Source: Hevea brasiliensis (Eukaryota > Streptophyta > Magnoliopsida > Malpighiales > Euphorbiaceae). From it: a stretch of 64,000 nucleotides of DNA. Below are positions 46,038-57,374 of this stretch, piece by piece. A model generated the notes under the pieces. It was not told the origin of the DNA, searched no databases, and worked only from the letters and a program-made list of their open reading frames with translations. The stretch is taken from NCBI RefSeq assembly GCF_030052815.1, contig NC_079499.1, positions 105,000,480-105,064,479 on the forward strand, read 5' to 3'. How positions within the stretch are numbered: the stretch's first letter is position 1; the number at the start of each line of letters is the position of its first letter. Position numbers and translations under genes: made by a program.

Positions 46038-48115
46038 TATTAAACTGATATAAAAAAATGTTCTTAAAATTACTTGAGAAAAAAGAATTTAATTTTATTG
46101 TGTGTGAACTAATATGAAAAAATTTTAAATGTAAATAAAAAATAGCTTTTATAATTATTTAATTTTTATTTATTTGATTCTAATTAAAATTCAAAGCTTT
46201 AAAATTTTAGAGACTATTAACATTATAGTTTGTGTAAAATAATGTGTGTTTACACAAAAAAAAATTTGGGTTATTAATTATTTTATGATTAGAATTAATT
46301 AAAATTAATTTTTTTTAAATTTATTTAATTAACTTCTTTGTATTGATTAAATTATAACGCCTAAATATTATTTATTAGTCAATAATTATTATTATTACTA
46401 GATAGTTAATTTATCCTTTATTTTTTATTGTTAATTTTTAATTTTTAATTATTATATTTATTTTTTAAAGCCTTATATTTAATTTATAAAGAGTTCATAT
46501 TTATTTTTAAAGCAATTAAGTCAATTTCTTTCCATTTCTTCAATTATAAGATTAACAAAATTACTTACAATAAAATCAATTCCTTCAATTATCTGCATTA
46601 AAAAGTAATAAAATAATTTAAGTGATTACTGAATATATAATACTTTGATAAAATTTAAGCTGTTTAACAATTGATTATAGTCCTATTTGACTTTGAATTT
46701 TAGGGTCTGAAATTACTTTTCTGAGTAAAAGTATCATTTTATATGCTGTTAAAAAAAAGTTAAAAAAAATTATTTTATTATTTTAGTCTTATAATTAAAA
46801 CTGGTTAAATTTAATTTTTAATTATTTTTTAATATTCTCTAATTAATATATTAAAAAAATAATTTTTTTAATTATAATTTCAACAGTAATACCAAATAGA
46901 CCCTATTTTTATATCAAACAATAAAATAAAATAAAAACAAAAGTTTCAGCTGGTCATTTGCTAATAACAAGTTAATTATCTAATTAGAGGACAAAAAGCA
47001 AGGCTACTCTTAACTGGAATTTACCTGTTTTATCTTGGTAGATGACCACCAGGGATTCCAATTGAATTGCATTAATTATATATAAAAGGAAATAATTAAT
47101 TAAATTAATTTAATGTAATTACTTTGAAAAATAAAATTTAATTTCGGTACATGAAAATCGATCTAAAAATATTTATAACTATAAATATAAAAAATAAAAT
47201 AAAATTCATCAACGAAGAAAGAAATTTTTAGTTATAAAGAAATTATGTATAAAATATAAAATTTGATTATTTTAAATAAAAAAATAAAATTAATAATTTA
47301 TAAGATAGATTACTAAAAATATAAAATATAATTAGAAAACCATGAGGATAAGGTGGAAGAGAAGTCACGGGCTAAAATAAACAAAGGTGTGCAGCAAAAG
47401 TTGGAAAGAGCTGGAGATTGGTGGAGTCCACACAGGCCCTTATTGACCACACAGCTGGCAGTTCACGGGTGCCTACTGCTACCTTTCTTTAATTAAAAAT
47501 ATATTTTTTTATTTATTATTTATTATATATACTTATTATAATTGTAATACATAAATGAAAACTTTAAACTAATTCTTTTGAATTAAAATTTTAGATATTA
47601 TTTCAATATAGGTCAATAATTTGTATTTTATTTAAATATAAAACAATAAATTAAAATTGAAAACGATAAAAAGAAAAAGGGGAAAAAATGAAGAATTTCT
47701 ATATGAATTTTCAGCCACATAAAAGATTCATTCACATGTCATCATTTTGGCTCAATTTCAACCATTAATTTGCTCCCTTTTAGTTCAAAGGTCACGTCAA
47801 GACTAGGCCCTACTTGTGCGAGAACTGGATTTCGTGTATGAATTTCCCACTTAATTCCATTTAAATGGATCGATTTCAATGTTATTGAGAGAGAAATTAG
47901 AGGAAAAACTAAAATCTGCTAAATATTGATTTCTTGATTTTACAATTTTTGAATTTGATTTCTTGATTATACAGCTGACGACAAAACAGCAGCAACTGTG
48001 CTTTCTTTATTAGTAAAGAGAGTATGCTAATGGTTGGAGTGGGTGGTCTTGAGAGAGAAGGTAGCTAGACGAGCCAGAAGCCACCCAAAAACCATTGAAA
48101 AATAAGGCTTCTTCA
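44250..48115. other. Divergent AT-rich intergenic region between HDA14 and ABCG5
   Basis: About 3.9 kb of strongly AT-rich spacer separating two divergently transcribed genes, so it should include both promoters. It contains a (TA)n run at about 45982-46033 and many A/T homopolymer runs. No protein-coding or transposon signature was recognised. Confidence 0.5.
45982..46033. repeat. (TA)n microsatellite
   Basis: Uninterrupted TA dinucleotides for about 50 bases in the HDA14-ABCG5 spacer. Confidence 0.95.
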
Positions 48116-49996
48116 ATGAAGAAACAAGGCTGTGAGATTGAAGCTAGAGGGATCACCTTCAAGATTTCCACCCAGAAAAGAAACTACCCTTTTAAAATCT
48201 TCAATGAAGATCAACAAATTAATCAGGAACTCAAACCAAATCTTGCAGAAAAGCATCTTCTTAATGGCGTTAATTGCAAAGCAAAGCCATCGGAAATCCT
48301 TGCCATTGTTGGTCCAAGTGGAGCTGGAAAATCATCCTTGCTTGAAGTCCTCGCCGGAAAACTTACCCCACAAAATGGTTCCATTCTTGTCAACCAAAAT
48401 CCTGTCGACAAGGCTCAGTTCAAGAAGATATCAGGCTATGTCACACAGAGAGACACACTTTTTCCTCTACTCACAGTGGAGGAAACCCTTATGTTTAGTG
48501 CCAAGCTGCGTCTGAGGCTTCCTGAAGAACAACTGATATCAAGGGTTAAGTCCTTGGTCCAAGAACTTGGCCTGGAGCATGTAGCCATGACTCGTGTGGG
48601 TGACGAAAGGGTTCGTGGGATTTCCGGCGGAGAAAGGCGTCGAGTTTCGATTGGAGTTGATGTCATACATGACCCTAAAGTTCTAATTCTTGATGAGCCA
48701 ACCTCTGGTCTTGATAGTACTTCTGCTTTACAGATTATTGGCATGCTTAAGGTTATGGCGGAAACAAGGGGTAGAACCATAATATTAAGCATTCACCAGC
48801 CTGGGTTTCGCATTGTGAAGCTGTTCAATTCAATACTTTTGATGGCTAATGGGTCGGTTTTACATCATGGAACGGTGGATCAGCTTGGAGTTCATTTGAG
48901 GACAATGGGGATGCAGCTTCCTCTTCATGTTAATGTTGTTGAATTCGCTATCGAATCCATTGAAGCCATTCAGCAGCAGCAGCCAGAAAGTACTCCGGTA
49001 TCGACAGCCCAACAGCAGATCAAGAAAGCAGAGGAAGGTGATAGTAGAAGTGGCAAGTTCACTCTTCAACAGCTCTTTCAGCAATCTAAAGTTGTCGACG
49101 AGGAAATTATCAATGCTGGGATTGATTTTCCTCGCGGATTTGCAAATTCCAGGTTTCAGGAGACTGTAATTCTCACTCATAGATTCTCCAAGAACATTTT
49201 TCGAACCAAGGAGCTCTTTGCATGCAGGACAATTCAAATGTTGATATCTGGGCTTGTTTTGGGTTCCATCTTTTCCAATGTTAAAGATGATTTGACAGGA
49301 GCAGAAGAAAGGGTAGGCCTATTTGCTTTTACATTAACATTCTTACTCTCTTGCACAACAGAGGCTCTGCCAATCTTCTTGCAAGAAAGGGAAATTCTAA
49401 TGAAGGAGACCTCTTGTGGGAGCTACAGAGTCTCATCCTATGCAGTGGCTAACGGGCTTGTTTACTTGCCATTCCTACTGATTCTAGCCATATTATTCTC
49501 TATCCCATTATATTGGCTGGTGGGTCTAAATCCAAATTTCACAGCATTCATCCACTTCCTGCTCTTAATCTGGTTGATTCTCTACACTGCAAATTCAGTT
49601 GTGGTATGCATCAGTGCTCTAGTACCAAATTTCATTGTTGGAAATTCAGTGATATCAGGGGTGATGGGATCTTTCTTTTTGTTCTCTGGCTACTTCATCT
49701 CCAAGCATGGGATTCCAAACTACTGGATGTTCATGCATTATATATCACTTTTCAAGTACCCATTTGAAGGATTCTTGATAAACGAGTTCTCAAGATCAGG
49801 GAAATGCTTGGAATACATGTTTGGAACATGCATGGTTAGAGGAGAAGATGTGCTAAAAGAAGAAGGATATGGAGAGGAAAGTAGGTGGAGAAACGTGGTG
49901 GTAATGGTGTGCTTCATCTTTGTTTACAGGTTTATTTCTTATGCGATTCTAAGATGTAGATGCTCTGTCACAAGTCTCAAGGCTTCTCTGGTTTGA
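48116..49996 (+). CDS. ABCG5: ABC transporter G family half-transporter, ABCG5-like
   Basis: Intronless gene of 626 residues. The start at 48116 gives MKKQGCEIEA, which fits the start of Arabidopsis ABCG5; an in-frame ATG at 48095 would add seven residues. The nucleotide-binding domain comes first: Walker A GPSGAGKS at 66-73, the signature ISGGE at 169-173, Walker B VLILDEP at 189-195 and the switch histidine in LSIHQPG at about 227. A variable Gln-rich linker (EAIQQQQPESTPVSTAQQQ) follows. The transmembrane domain begins near residue 360 with RTKELFACRTIQ and has about six hydrophobic helices, including the GSYRVSSYAVANGLVYLPFL block and an NFIVGNSVISGVMGSFFLFSG helix. As a half-size WBC-type exporter it must dimerise in the plasma membrane. 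Relatives move cuticle, suberin or other lipidic compounds. AATAAA at 50093-50098 is a candidate poly(A) signal. Confidence 0.93.
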   Translation: MKKQGCEIEARGITFKISTQKRNYPFKIFNEDQQINQELKPNLAEKHLLNGVNCKAKPSEILAIVGPSGAGKSSLLEVLAGKLTPQNGSILVNQNPVDKAQFKKISGYVTQRDTLFPLLTVEETLMFSAKLRLRLPEEQLISRVKSLVQELGLEHVAMTRVGDERVRGISGGERRRVSIGVDVIHDPKVLILDEPTSGLDSTSALQIIGMLKVMAETRGRTIILSIHQPGFRIVKLFNSILLMANGSVLHHGTVDQLGVHLRTMGMQLPLHVNVVEFAIESIEAIQQQQPESTPVSTAQQQIKKAEEGDSRSGKFTLQQLFQQSKVVDEEIINAGIDFPRGFANSRFQETVILTHRFSKNIFRTKELFACRTIQMLISGLVLGSIFSNVKDDLTGAEERVGLFAFTLTFLLSCTTEALPIFLQEREILMKETSCGSYRVSSYAVANGLVYLPFLLILAILFSIPLYWLVGLNPNFTAFIHFLLLIWLILYTANSVVVCISALVPNFIVGNSVISGVMGSFFLFSGYFISKHGIPNYWMFMHYISLFKYPFEGFLINEFSRSGKCLEYMFGTCMVRGEDVLKEEGYGEESRWRNVVVMVCFIFVYRFISYAILRCRCSVTSLKASLV

Positions 49997-51043
49997 TGAA
50001 TCAGACTGTTTGCTCTCTATAATCTCTCCCTTTCACGAGAGTTCACAAGATGGTTCACATGTTTTTGGAATTTACTTAAGATAGCAGCCAAAAATAAATA
50101 TATGTCAGATAATAAAAAAACAAATGTAATATATTTTATGAACAATGGAACATCATCCATGTCTCTCTTTTCCTATTTTATTTTAATATTTTTCATTTCT
50201 AATTTTTCAAAAAATAAGAAATTAAGAAAATTCTCCTTATTGATAAAAAAAAATTGATATATATATTACCGTAAGAGTCATTATAATTAATAATTATAAC
50301 GAAACTGTTATATATATATATTAATTTTTTATTTCATTAATTAATTTTGTTAACAAAGATGAAAAATTGGTTAATAAGATATAAATTTTAATTGAATTAT
50401 CATTTATTGTTTAGAGAGTGTTTTATTTGATCTATAAATTGATTAAACCTATTTATAAATAAAAATTATAAATAAATTAATATTTAATTTAACTTATAAA
50501 TTAAAAAAATTACTTAAAATAAGTAAGAAGTTAAAAGTAAAATATCTCTTACTTATAATTTATTCACTTATATTAAAATTATATTTTAATTAAATAAAAA
50601 ACTATACTATCATAATAATTTTTAAAATATAAATACTATTTTCATTTTAACAACTATAATATTAAGTGATATTTACTTTTTGGTCATGTTTATAAATTAA
50701 ATTATTTTTAAATATTTTTTAATTAAATATTTAAATTATTTAATAGTTAATTTTAAATAATTTTATTAAATAGTTAATTATTTATTTTTAAATAAATTTA
50801 TAAATTAAAAATTATATTTTAAATTAAAAATTAAAAATTAAAAATAAATAGTTAAGGCAAACTGTTAAGTTTCAAAAGCGGTATGAGAAAGGGTTAAATT
50901 TTCTTCAACTTCAACGAGCGGTTTGTTCATCTCGGGCCAATGGTGAAGCTCAACTGGGCCACTTTTCATCTGGCTGGAAAAGGCCAGATTGGTTGGTGTT
51001 GAACAAGAGCAGCCATAGAAAACTATAAAGAGAGTAATGTCTC
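49997..51043. other. Intergenic spacer between ABCG5 and the PPR gene
   Basis: Holds the ABCG5 3' untranslated region, then AT-rich DNA to about 50860, and a more balanced stretch that is probably the promoter and leader of the PPR gene. No other gene is seen. Confidence 0.5.
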
Positions 51044-52816
51044 TTGTTAATCCTCCATGCAATTATCAACCCCACCTTCATGATTCCTATGGACATAGTT
51101 AGTTCTGGTGATAAGATTACATCCCTCATTTCCATATGTATCACAACCAGAAACCTCAAGATTGGCACGGCCGTTCACTCTTATCTCATCAAAACAGCAC
51201 TCACCATTATTCCCTTTTTCTCCAACCGTTTGATAGATATGTACTCCAAGTGCAATGAAATCGAAAGTGCCCAGAAAGCTTTCGGTGACATCCCTATTAA
51301 GAACAATCGTTCTTGGAATACTTTGATTACTGCTTACTCGCAAGTGGGTTTGTTCGAGAAAGCCCGCCAATTATTTGATAAAATCCCTGAACCAAATATT
51401 GTTGGCTATAATTCATTGATTTCAGGATTGTTTCATCATGGGTTTTATTCAGAATCGATAAATGTCTTTAAAAGAATGCAAAAGGATTGTACTTGTTTAT
51501 GTTTAGACGAGTTTACGGTGGTAAGTGTAGTTGGTTCTTGTGCTTCTTTAGGTGTGTTAGGATTGTTGCGTCAAGTGCATGGAGCAGCAATACTTATTGG
51601 TTTGGAGTTAAACAGGATAGTTTACAATGCTTTGATTGATGCTTATGGGAAATGTGGTAAACCCGAAACATCTTATTGTATATTTACTCAAATGCTTGAA
51701 AGGGATGTCGTGTCATGGACTTCAATGGTTGGAGCATATGCTCGGGCGTCTAGTATGGATGATGCTTTTCAGATTTTCATGGAAATGCCAGTTAAGAACA
51801 CAGTTTCTTGGACTAGTTTGATAGCTGGTTTTGCACAAAATGGGCACAGCTATAAAGTTTTGGAACTTTTTGGACGAATGCTTGAAGAGGGTATCCAGCC
51901 TAATGCTTTTACCTTTGTCACTGTTTTAAGTGCTTGTGCAGATCTTGCTCTTATTGAAAAAGGCAAACAGATCCATGGACACATCATTAGAAGAAGCAGT
52001 AGAAGTGATTTTTTTAACATATACATACTCAATGCATTAATTGACATGTATTGCAAGTGTGGAGAGATGAAATCATCCAAGACATTGTTTGACAGGATGC
52101 CAGAAAAGGATATTGTGTCTTGGAACTCATTGATAACAGGGCTTGCTCAAAATGGGCATGCAGAGGAATCACTCCACACATTTAGGAAGATGATAGAAGC
52201 AAACACAATGCCCAATCATGTCACATTTCTTGGGGTGTTATTCGCTTGTAGTCACACAGGTTTAGTTCATGAAGGACTCAAGAATCTTGATATGATGGAG
52301 AAGGATTATGGTGTATACCCAAAATCAGAGCACTATTCAGTATTGATTGATTTGTTAGGGAGGAAAAATAGGCTGAAGGAGGCAATGGAATTAATTGAGT
52401 CAGCACCTAATGGATCAGATCATGTTGGGATGTGGGGCGCACTTTTGGGGGCTTGTCGGGTCCATGGGAACTTGGATCTTGCTAGGTGTGCAGCAGAAGT
52501 TTTGTTTGAGTTGGAACCAACAAATGCTGCAAGATATACCATGTTATCAAATATTTATGTTGCAGCTGATAGATGGATTGATGCCCATATAGTGAGAAGG
52601 GTCATGGAGGAGAGAGGATTGAGGAAAGAGGCAGCTCAAAGTTGGATTGAGGTGGGAAATTCAATACATGAATTTGTGGCCAGAGCCAGGGTCCATCATC
52701 AGATAGAGGAGATAAATGAAGTGATTTCTCAGCTGGTCGGTCACATGAAGGAAGCTGGATATCAACCCTGCACCTCGGATTCTTATTTTCTTGCTGAAGT
52801 TGGTGATGTGTCATGA
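51044..52816 (+). CDS. Pentatricopeptide repeat protein, PLS class, E type
   Basis: Intronless gene of 590 residues. Typical PPR repeats follow one another from about residue 55: [110 protein letters not shown] and [19 protein letters not shown]. The C-terminal E region ([49 protein letters not shown]) is followed by an E+-like end, [13 protein letters not shown], but no DYW deaminase domain. Such proteins bind RNA in mitochondria or plastids and usually serve C-to-U editing with a partner. The start is uncertain: Met1 or the Met near residue 13 or 16 could be used. No strong targeting peptide is evident. The orthologue and RNA target cannot be named from sequence alone. Confidence 0.92.
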   Translation: MLILHAIINPTFMIPMDIVSSGDKITSLISICITTRNLKIGTAVHSYLIKTALTIIPFFSNRLIDMYSKCNEIESAQKAFGDIPIKNNRSWNTLITAYSQVGLFEKARQLFDKIPEPNIVGYNSLISGLFHHGFYSESINVFKRMQKDCTCLCLDEFTVVSVVGSCASLGVLGLLRQVHGAAILIGLELNRIVYNALIDAYGKCGKPETSYCIFTQMLERDVVSWTSMVGAYARASSMDDAFQIFMEMPVKNTVSWTSLIAGFAQNGHSYKVLELFGRMLEEGIQPNAFTFVTVLSACADLALIEKGKQIHGHIIRRSSRSDFFNIYILNALIDMYCKCGEMKSSKTLFDRMPEKDIVSWNSLITGLAQNGHAEESLHTFRKMIEANTMPNHVTFLGVLFACSHTGLVHEGLKNLDMMEKDYGVYPKSEHYSVLIDLLGRKNRLKEAMELIESAPNGSDHVGMWGALLGACRVHGNLDLARCAAEVLFELEPTNAARYTMLSNIYVAADRWIDAHIVRRVMEERGLRKEAAQSWIEVGNSIHEFVARARVHHQIEEINEVISQLVGHMKEAGYQPCTSDSYFLAEVGDVS

Positions 52817-54306
52817 GGTCATTGAGTTGGTGTTCCATTAAAATTACAAGTCTGAAAAGAGAGGGAATAGAGCATATTCTCAGCCCCCGAGTTCAAGCTG
52901 CTTACTTTGTGAACTAAATCCATAGCTTCAGTGAAGAAAATTAACAAGATGATAAATATGGAGCCGGTGTGAGATATGTTGATTGAAGTTTCTGCTGGCA
53001 TCACCTTCGACGACCATCTCAAACTAACACATCTAGAGTGCAATCAGAAATTCTCAGTCACCAGATTTCAGTAATCAGCATAGCTTCTAAATCCTAGCTC
53101 AGAATGATATTTTGAAGTCGTACCAACCTCGCATCTGTTTCACATGTTTGACTTCCAATCTGAAGGCCTTCTTGGTAGTGTGGGATATTCTAGACAAGCT
53201 TCAAGTATTCTTCTAAAGTCGCAGAAATTATCTACAAAAGTCACATTTTCACCATGTATTGCTGCTTTGAATTGTGGACGTCTCAGTCTCGTGAAGATCA
53301 TTACTGCGATGGAAATTGAGTGCCCATTGAACAGATAGGTAGTTGAAGATTACCAAATTCTGTGTCTGCACACATGACATCCTCTGATATGATAGTTCTG
53401 CTATGTGATTCCTCACAATTGACAGAATACATAAATTCTCTCTTAGAAAAAAAAAAAAAAATCTTTCATCTTTTATTTGATTTATTATACCCTTGATTTT
53501 TTATTTTCATCCGTTACACCCTTAGATTTTTAGGTATAATTTTTAAAATCTATTGATAAAGAATGATTAAATATATCACTTATATCCACAGCTCTGGTAG
53601 ATAAAAAAAATTAAACAAGTCCTTGTACAAAGGTAAAATAAGTTTAAAATCAAGTTTTGAAATAAATGAGGACAGAATTTTTTAATTTGGAAAAAAAATT
53701 AAAATATTATTTTTTAAATAATAAAATATTAAAATAATAATTTTAATGTTAAATAATTTTTATTTTTTTTTTAATTTTTTAATTTTATTTTAATTTAAAA
53801 TAATAAATAATTTTTAAAATTTAAAATAAAAATAATATTTTTATTAAATGAAGATTTATTTAATCTTTAATTAGAAAGTATAAAAATTTATTTTACTTAA
53901 AATTTTGAACTTATTTTCACCTCTAATAAAGTATAGAGAATTATTTTTTGTTTTCTTTGTAAAAGTAAGGATCCCTTAGGTTGTATGTTAATTTGGTCTC
54001 AATACCAAATGGGTGGATTCTATGTACTGTGCTCTTTTTCAATCCAACTTAGCATAACTGCTCAAACTAAAATTTCAAACTGATGAAGGATCTTGTTGAT
54101 ATTAGTGTTAAAATTATTATTAAAAAAATTATTTTTTTTAAATATATTAATTAAAAAATATTAAAAAATAATTTAAAATTAAATTTAATAAAATTTAATT
54201 ATAAAAATATTAAAATAATAAAATATTTTTTTTAATTTACTTTTTTAATGGTATCTAAAATAATATTTTTATTAAAAAAAATAAAAAAGACACTATGTCT
54301 GGGTCC

Positions 54307-54345
<39 letters not shown>

Positions 54346-55681
54346 CTCAAACTCATTATATTTTGAAGCATTTACCTTAGCTCAAATTGAAATTTAATTG
54401 AAACAGTCAAGATTTGAATTTTTAACCTTTCAGTTTAAAAGGCTTTCATTTCATTTTATTTGATGTTACCATTTGAATTTTTTTTTTTTTAATATTCATA
54501 CGTGATATTTTCTATAAAAAAAAAATTAATATGTTAACTACTAATTATTTTTTATTAAATTATAATTTTTTATACAACTATTATTACCTTCCAAAGCATT
54601 ATTAGTATGATTTTTATATTAATTTTCAATTTTTTAAAAATTACTTTCATATTTTTACTTTAGTGTTCAATAATTATTTTAAACAAATAACAATATAAAT
54701 TCTATAATATATTATACATTCAAACTCTAAATTCTATTTAACACATTTTACCACTCTTATCATATATAAATTTCACTTAAATTCTCATGAGAAATTTTTT
54801 TCATTAAAAAAATTATGAAATAAAAAGTTTAATCTTATAAAAATTAATAAAAATAAAATAAGAGTAATTAATAATAAAGTTAAAATATTATTTTCTTTTT
54901 ATATATTAAAATTAAAAATAAAAATAATTTATATATTAAAATTATTAATCCCTAATTTATAGGTAAAGCATGCAATTATCTTTTAAAGTTTTTTTTTTTT
55001 CTCAAATATATATACACATGTATATTCAATGGTTCAGTGACAGGACACCTCATTTAATAAAATTATAATAATTTTATTAAAATATACTAATTCATATAAA
55101 TTACCTACACGCACTGTCCACAGTCAACGTCAAATTCTAAAAGACCAACCCTCCACGCATCTTCAAAGTCTTTGCTCCTCTACCCTTAGCGCAGGATATA
55201 CTTTGAATTCTGTGGGGGGATGCTGTCCCTCAATTCAACTCATCAAATCTTTCTTTTTTCAAATCGTGAAAATCATTTTCAAGAAAAAAAAAAAGTCGCC
55301 TCTGATAGAGAAAGGAGACTAGAACGCCATTTTATTTTGGAAACACCAGATGGCAAAGACAGTGAAGAAAGAGAACCAATGCACAAGGAGCTCCATGAAT
55401 CTACAAGCACTAGAAATTGAGATGGTCCACTTATTGGCTATTGCCAATAGAGTCATGGCAAATTTTCCCAAGAAAGATTTGAATAAGACACATGGAGAAA
55501 AATGGCAAAATTGGACCATTTACTTGTCATCCCATATGAGACGGCAATGACTTTTGAGTTCCATCTACATAACTCGTGGGGAGAAAAATGACAACTAAAA
55601 AAAGACTATCATTGTTGCTTTTATGGACATGTTGATCTCAGAACTCTAAACATTTCTTGGCATCCTCTCCTCTAAAAAGCT
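52817..55681. other. Spacer between the PPR gene and the next gene
   Basis: The first ~600 bases look like a PPR 3' flank of balanced composition. From 53450 to 55100 it is AT-rich with homopolymer runs and an (AAT)n run at about 54307-54343. From 55130 composition recovers and probably holds the promoter and leader of the gene at 55682. Two short frames there (55220-55420 and 55350-55550, 66 residues each) are unlike anything recognised and may be upstream frames in its leader. Confidence 0.45.
54307..54343. repeat. (AAT)n microsatellite
   Basis: About twelve consecutive AAT/ATA trinucleotides in AT-rich spacer. Confidence 0.92.
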
Positions 55682-56649
55682 ATGCTTGATCACTGCAACC
55701 AGATTTTCTCTTTTAATCCAGACTATCAAATGAGCAGCAATTATGATAGGCAGGCAGATGAAGAATTCGATTTCTGGGGTGGTGGTGATGCTCGGTATTA
55801 TGAGAATTTCAGTGGTGAAATGGAGTTTCGAGGGCATTTCGAGGAAGAGTTGGATGATTATTCAGTAGGGTTATGGAAAAGAAGTACATCAAGATATGTT
55901 AGAAATGAAACCTCCCGTTTGCTCCCCCACAACCATCGTTACAGTAATATTTCATTGACCTCGCAATCACAAGCCATTGCAGAAGCTAGGAAGGAGCTCA
56001 TGGAGAGGATTCATGACATGCCAGAGTCTAGTTACGAGCTCTCTTTGAAGGATATTGTTGATGAGCAGCTCACTCTGAATAAGGTGAATAAGGAGAATGC
56101 AACTGAAAGGACTAGTTTTCATTTCAACACTGCTGAGACTCAAACCAAGAAACAGAGAAAGAGAAAACCAAAGAATACTGATAAGTCGGGGCAGATTTCA
56201 AGGAGTAAAAGTATGGAAAAAGAAAATTTCATGATCAAGATGTTCGTACCTACTTCTCTCTGTTGGAAGAAGAAAGTGAAAGGAGGAAATGGTTCCAAAG
56301 TTTCTCCAAAGCCATCGTTTCAGGGATCTGAGAATCAAGCAGATAAGGAGTGGAGCATAAAAAAGTTGATGGCTGGAGGAGATAGTAAAAGAAGCAATAG
56401 AACTAACAGCAGCAGCACTAGCACAAGCACAGGCAGTAGAAACAGTAGCTTAAACCGGTACTTTATTCTCTTAAATTTCACCTTTTTTTTCGAATTCTTT
56501 CATTTTGTTTCTCCTGGTAAAGCAATTGATTATAGAATCCTGATTCATTGAAACTTGTTGAATCATTCGGCAGTTTCTCCCCGGGCTGCTGGCCTTTCTT
56601 CTGCACCAAGAAAATAAAAAACAAGAGACATAGAGGATGCGTCTTCTGA
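55682..56649 (+). CDS. Plant-specific protein of unknown function with SYELSLKDIV motif and basic Cys-rich end
   Basis: Two exons, 55682-56457 and 56574-56649, giving 283 residues. The junction CG/GTACTT...CGGCAG/T keeps the frame and yields the ending FSPGCWPFFCTKKIKNKR and then GCVF. Visible features are an acidic, aromatic N-terminus (EEFDFWGGGD), a helical ARKELMERIHDMPESSYELSLKDIVDEQ block at about 100-127, a basic stretch (KKQRKRKPKN), a FVPTSLCWKKKVKGG segment and a Ser/Thr-rich low-complexity run before the intron. The order of a helix with PESSYELSLKD, a basic region and a final GCWPF is reminiscent of small uncharacterised plant proteins; no function is claimed. No signal peptide or membrane helix is visible. 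The basic clusters would fit nuclear or membrane-surface location. The start could also be the Met at 55730. Confidence 0.75.
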
Positions 56650-57374
56650 TTGAGCACAAAGATTGCTTTCATGACAGCACCACCAGAAGCTTTGCACAGG
56701 AAATGGCACAAGCAACAAAAATTAACAAAAGGATCAATTTTGGTAGACGTGTGATAAATTTCCTCAGAAAAACTCCCGTGGAAACAGAATTTTGATGGCA
56801 TCCACCTTCCTATGGATGAAAACAGTTTTGTAGGCAGCAGCTAAAACCTCATGAGCAGACAATCTGTATAAATGCATTGTTCTTTAATATCTCTCATGTC
56901 GATTGGGGAAACGAAGACAAACATCCAGCTTTTTTATTTCCTGTTTTCCATTTCTAGCTGCTTTTTGGGTATTTCATCTGTTTCTAACATTATTCCTTTC
57001 CAGCCAAATGTAACAAGAAAAAAGCCAAGTCACAATTCCCAAACACTGGCAGCCACTCCTGTATGCACATTTGTATCAATTGCACCATTTCCATAAATCA
57101 GTGATTAAAAGTAACTATAAAAACCTGTCCTTCAAATATCTAACCTCAAACATCGAATTGCAAATACATTTACAAATCCCTGATTTACATTTCCTCATGA
57201 CAACTACAAGCCTTTGATGATGCAATTTTATTGCCCAAGTAAAAACCCAGATGCATCTCCCTCTTCATTTTCTTTAGTCGAGACTCCTTTCTTCTTGATA
57301 TTATGTATTATATGAAAATTTCTATTTTAAACTGGAACGGTTCATTGCAAAACACAGTGAAATAAACTGTCAGC
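56650..57374. other. Convergent intergenic spacer
   Basis: About 725 bases between the 3' ends of two convergent genes. It contains the 3' untranslated regions; no further gene is recognised. The open frame at 56872-57096 is not supported. Confidence 0.5.
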
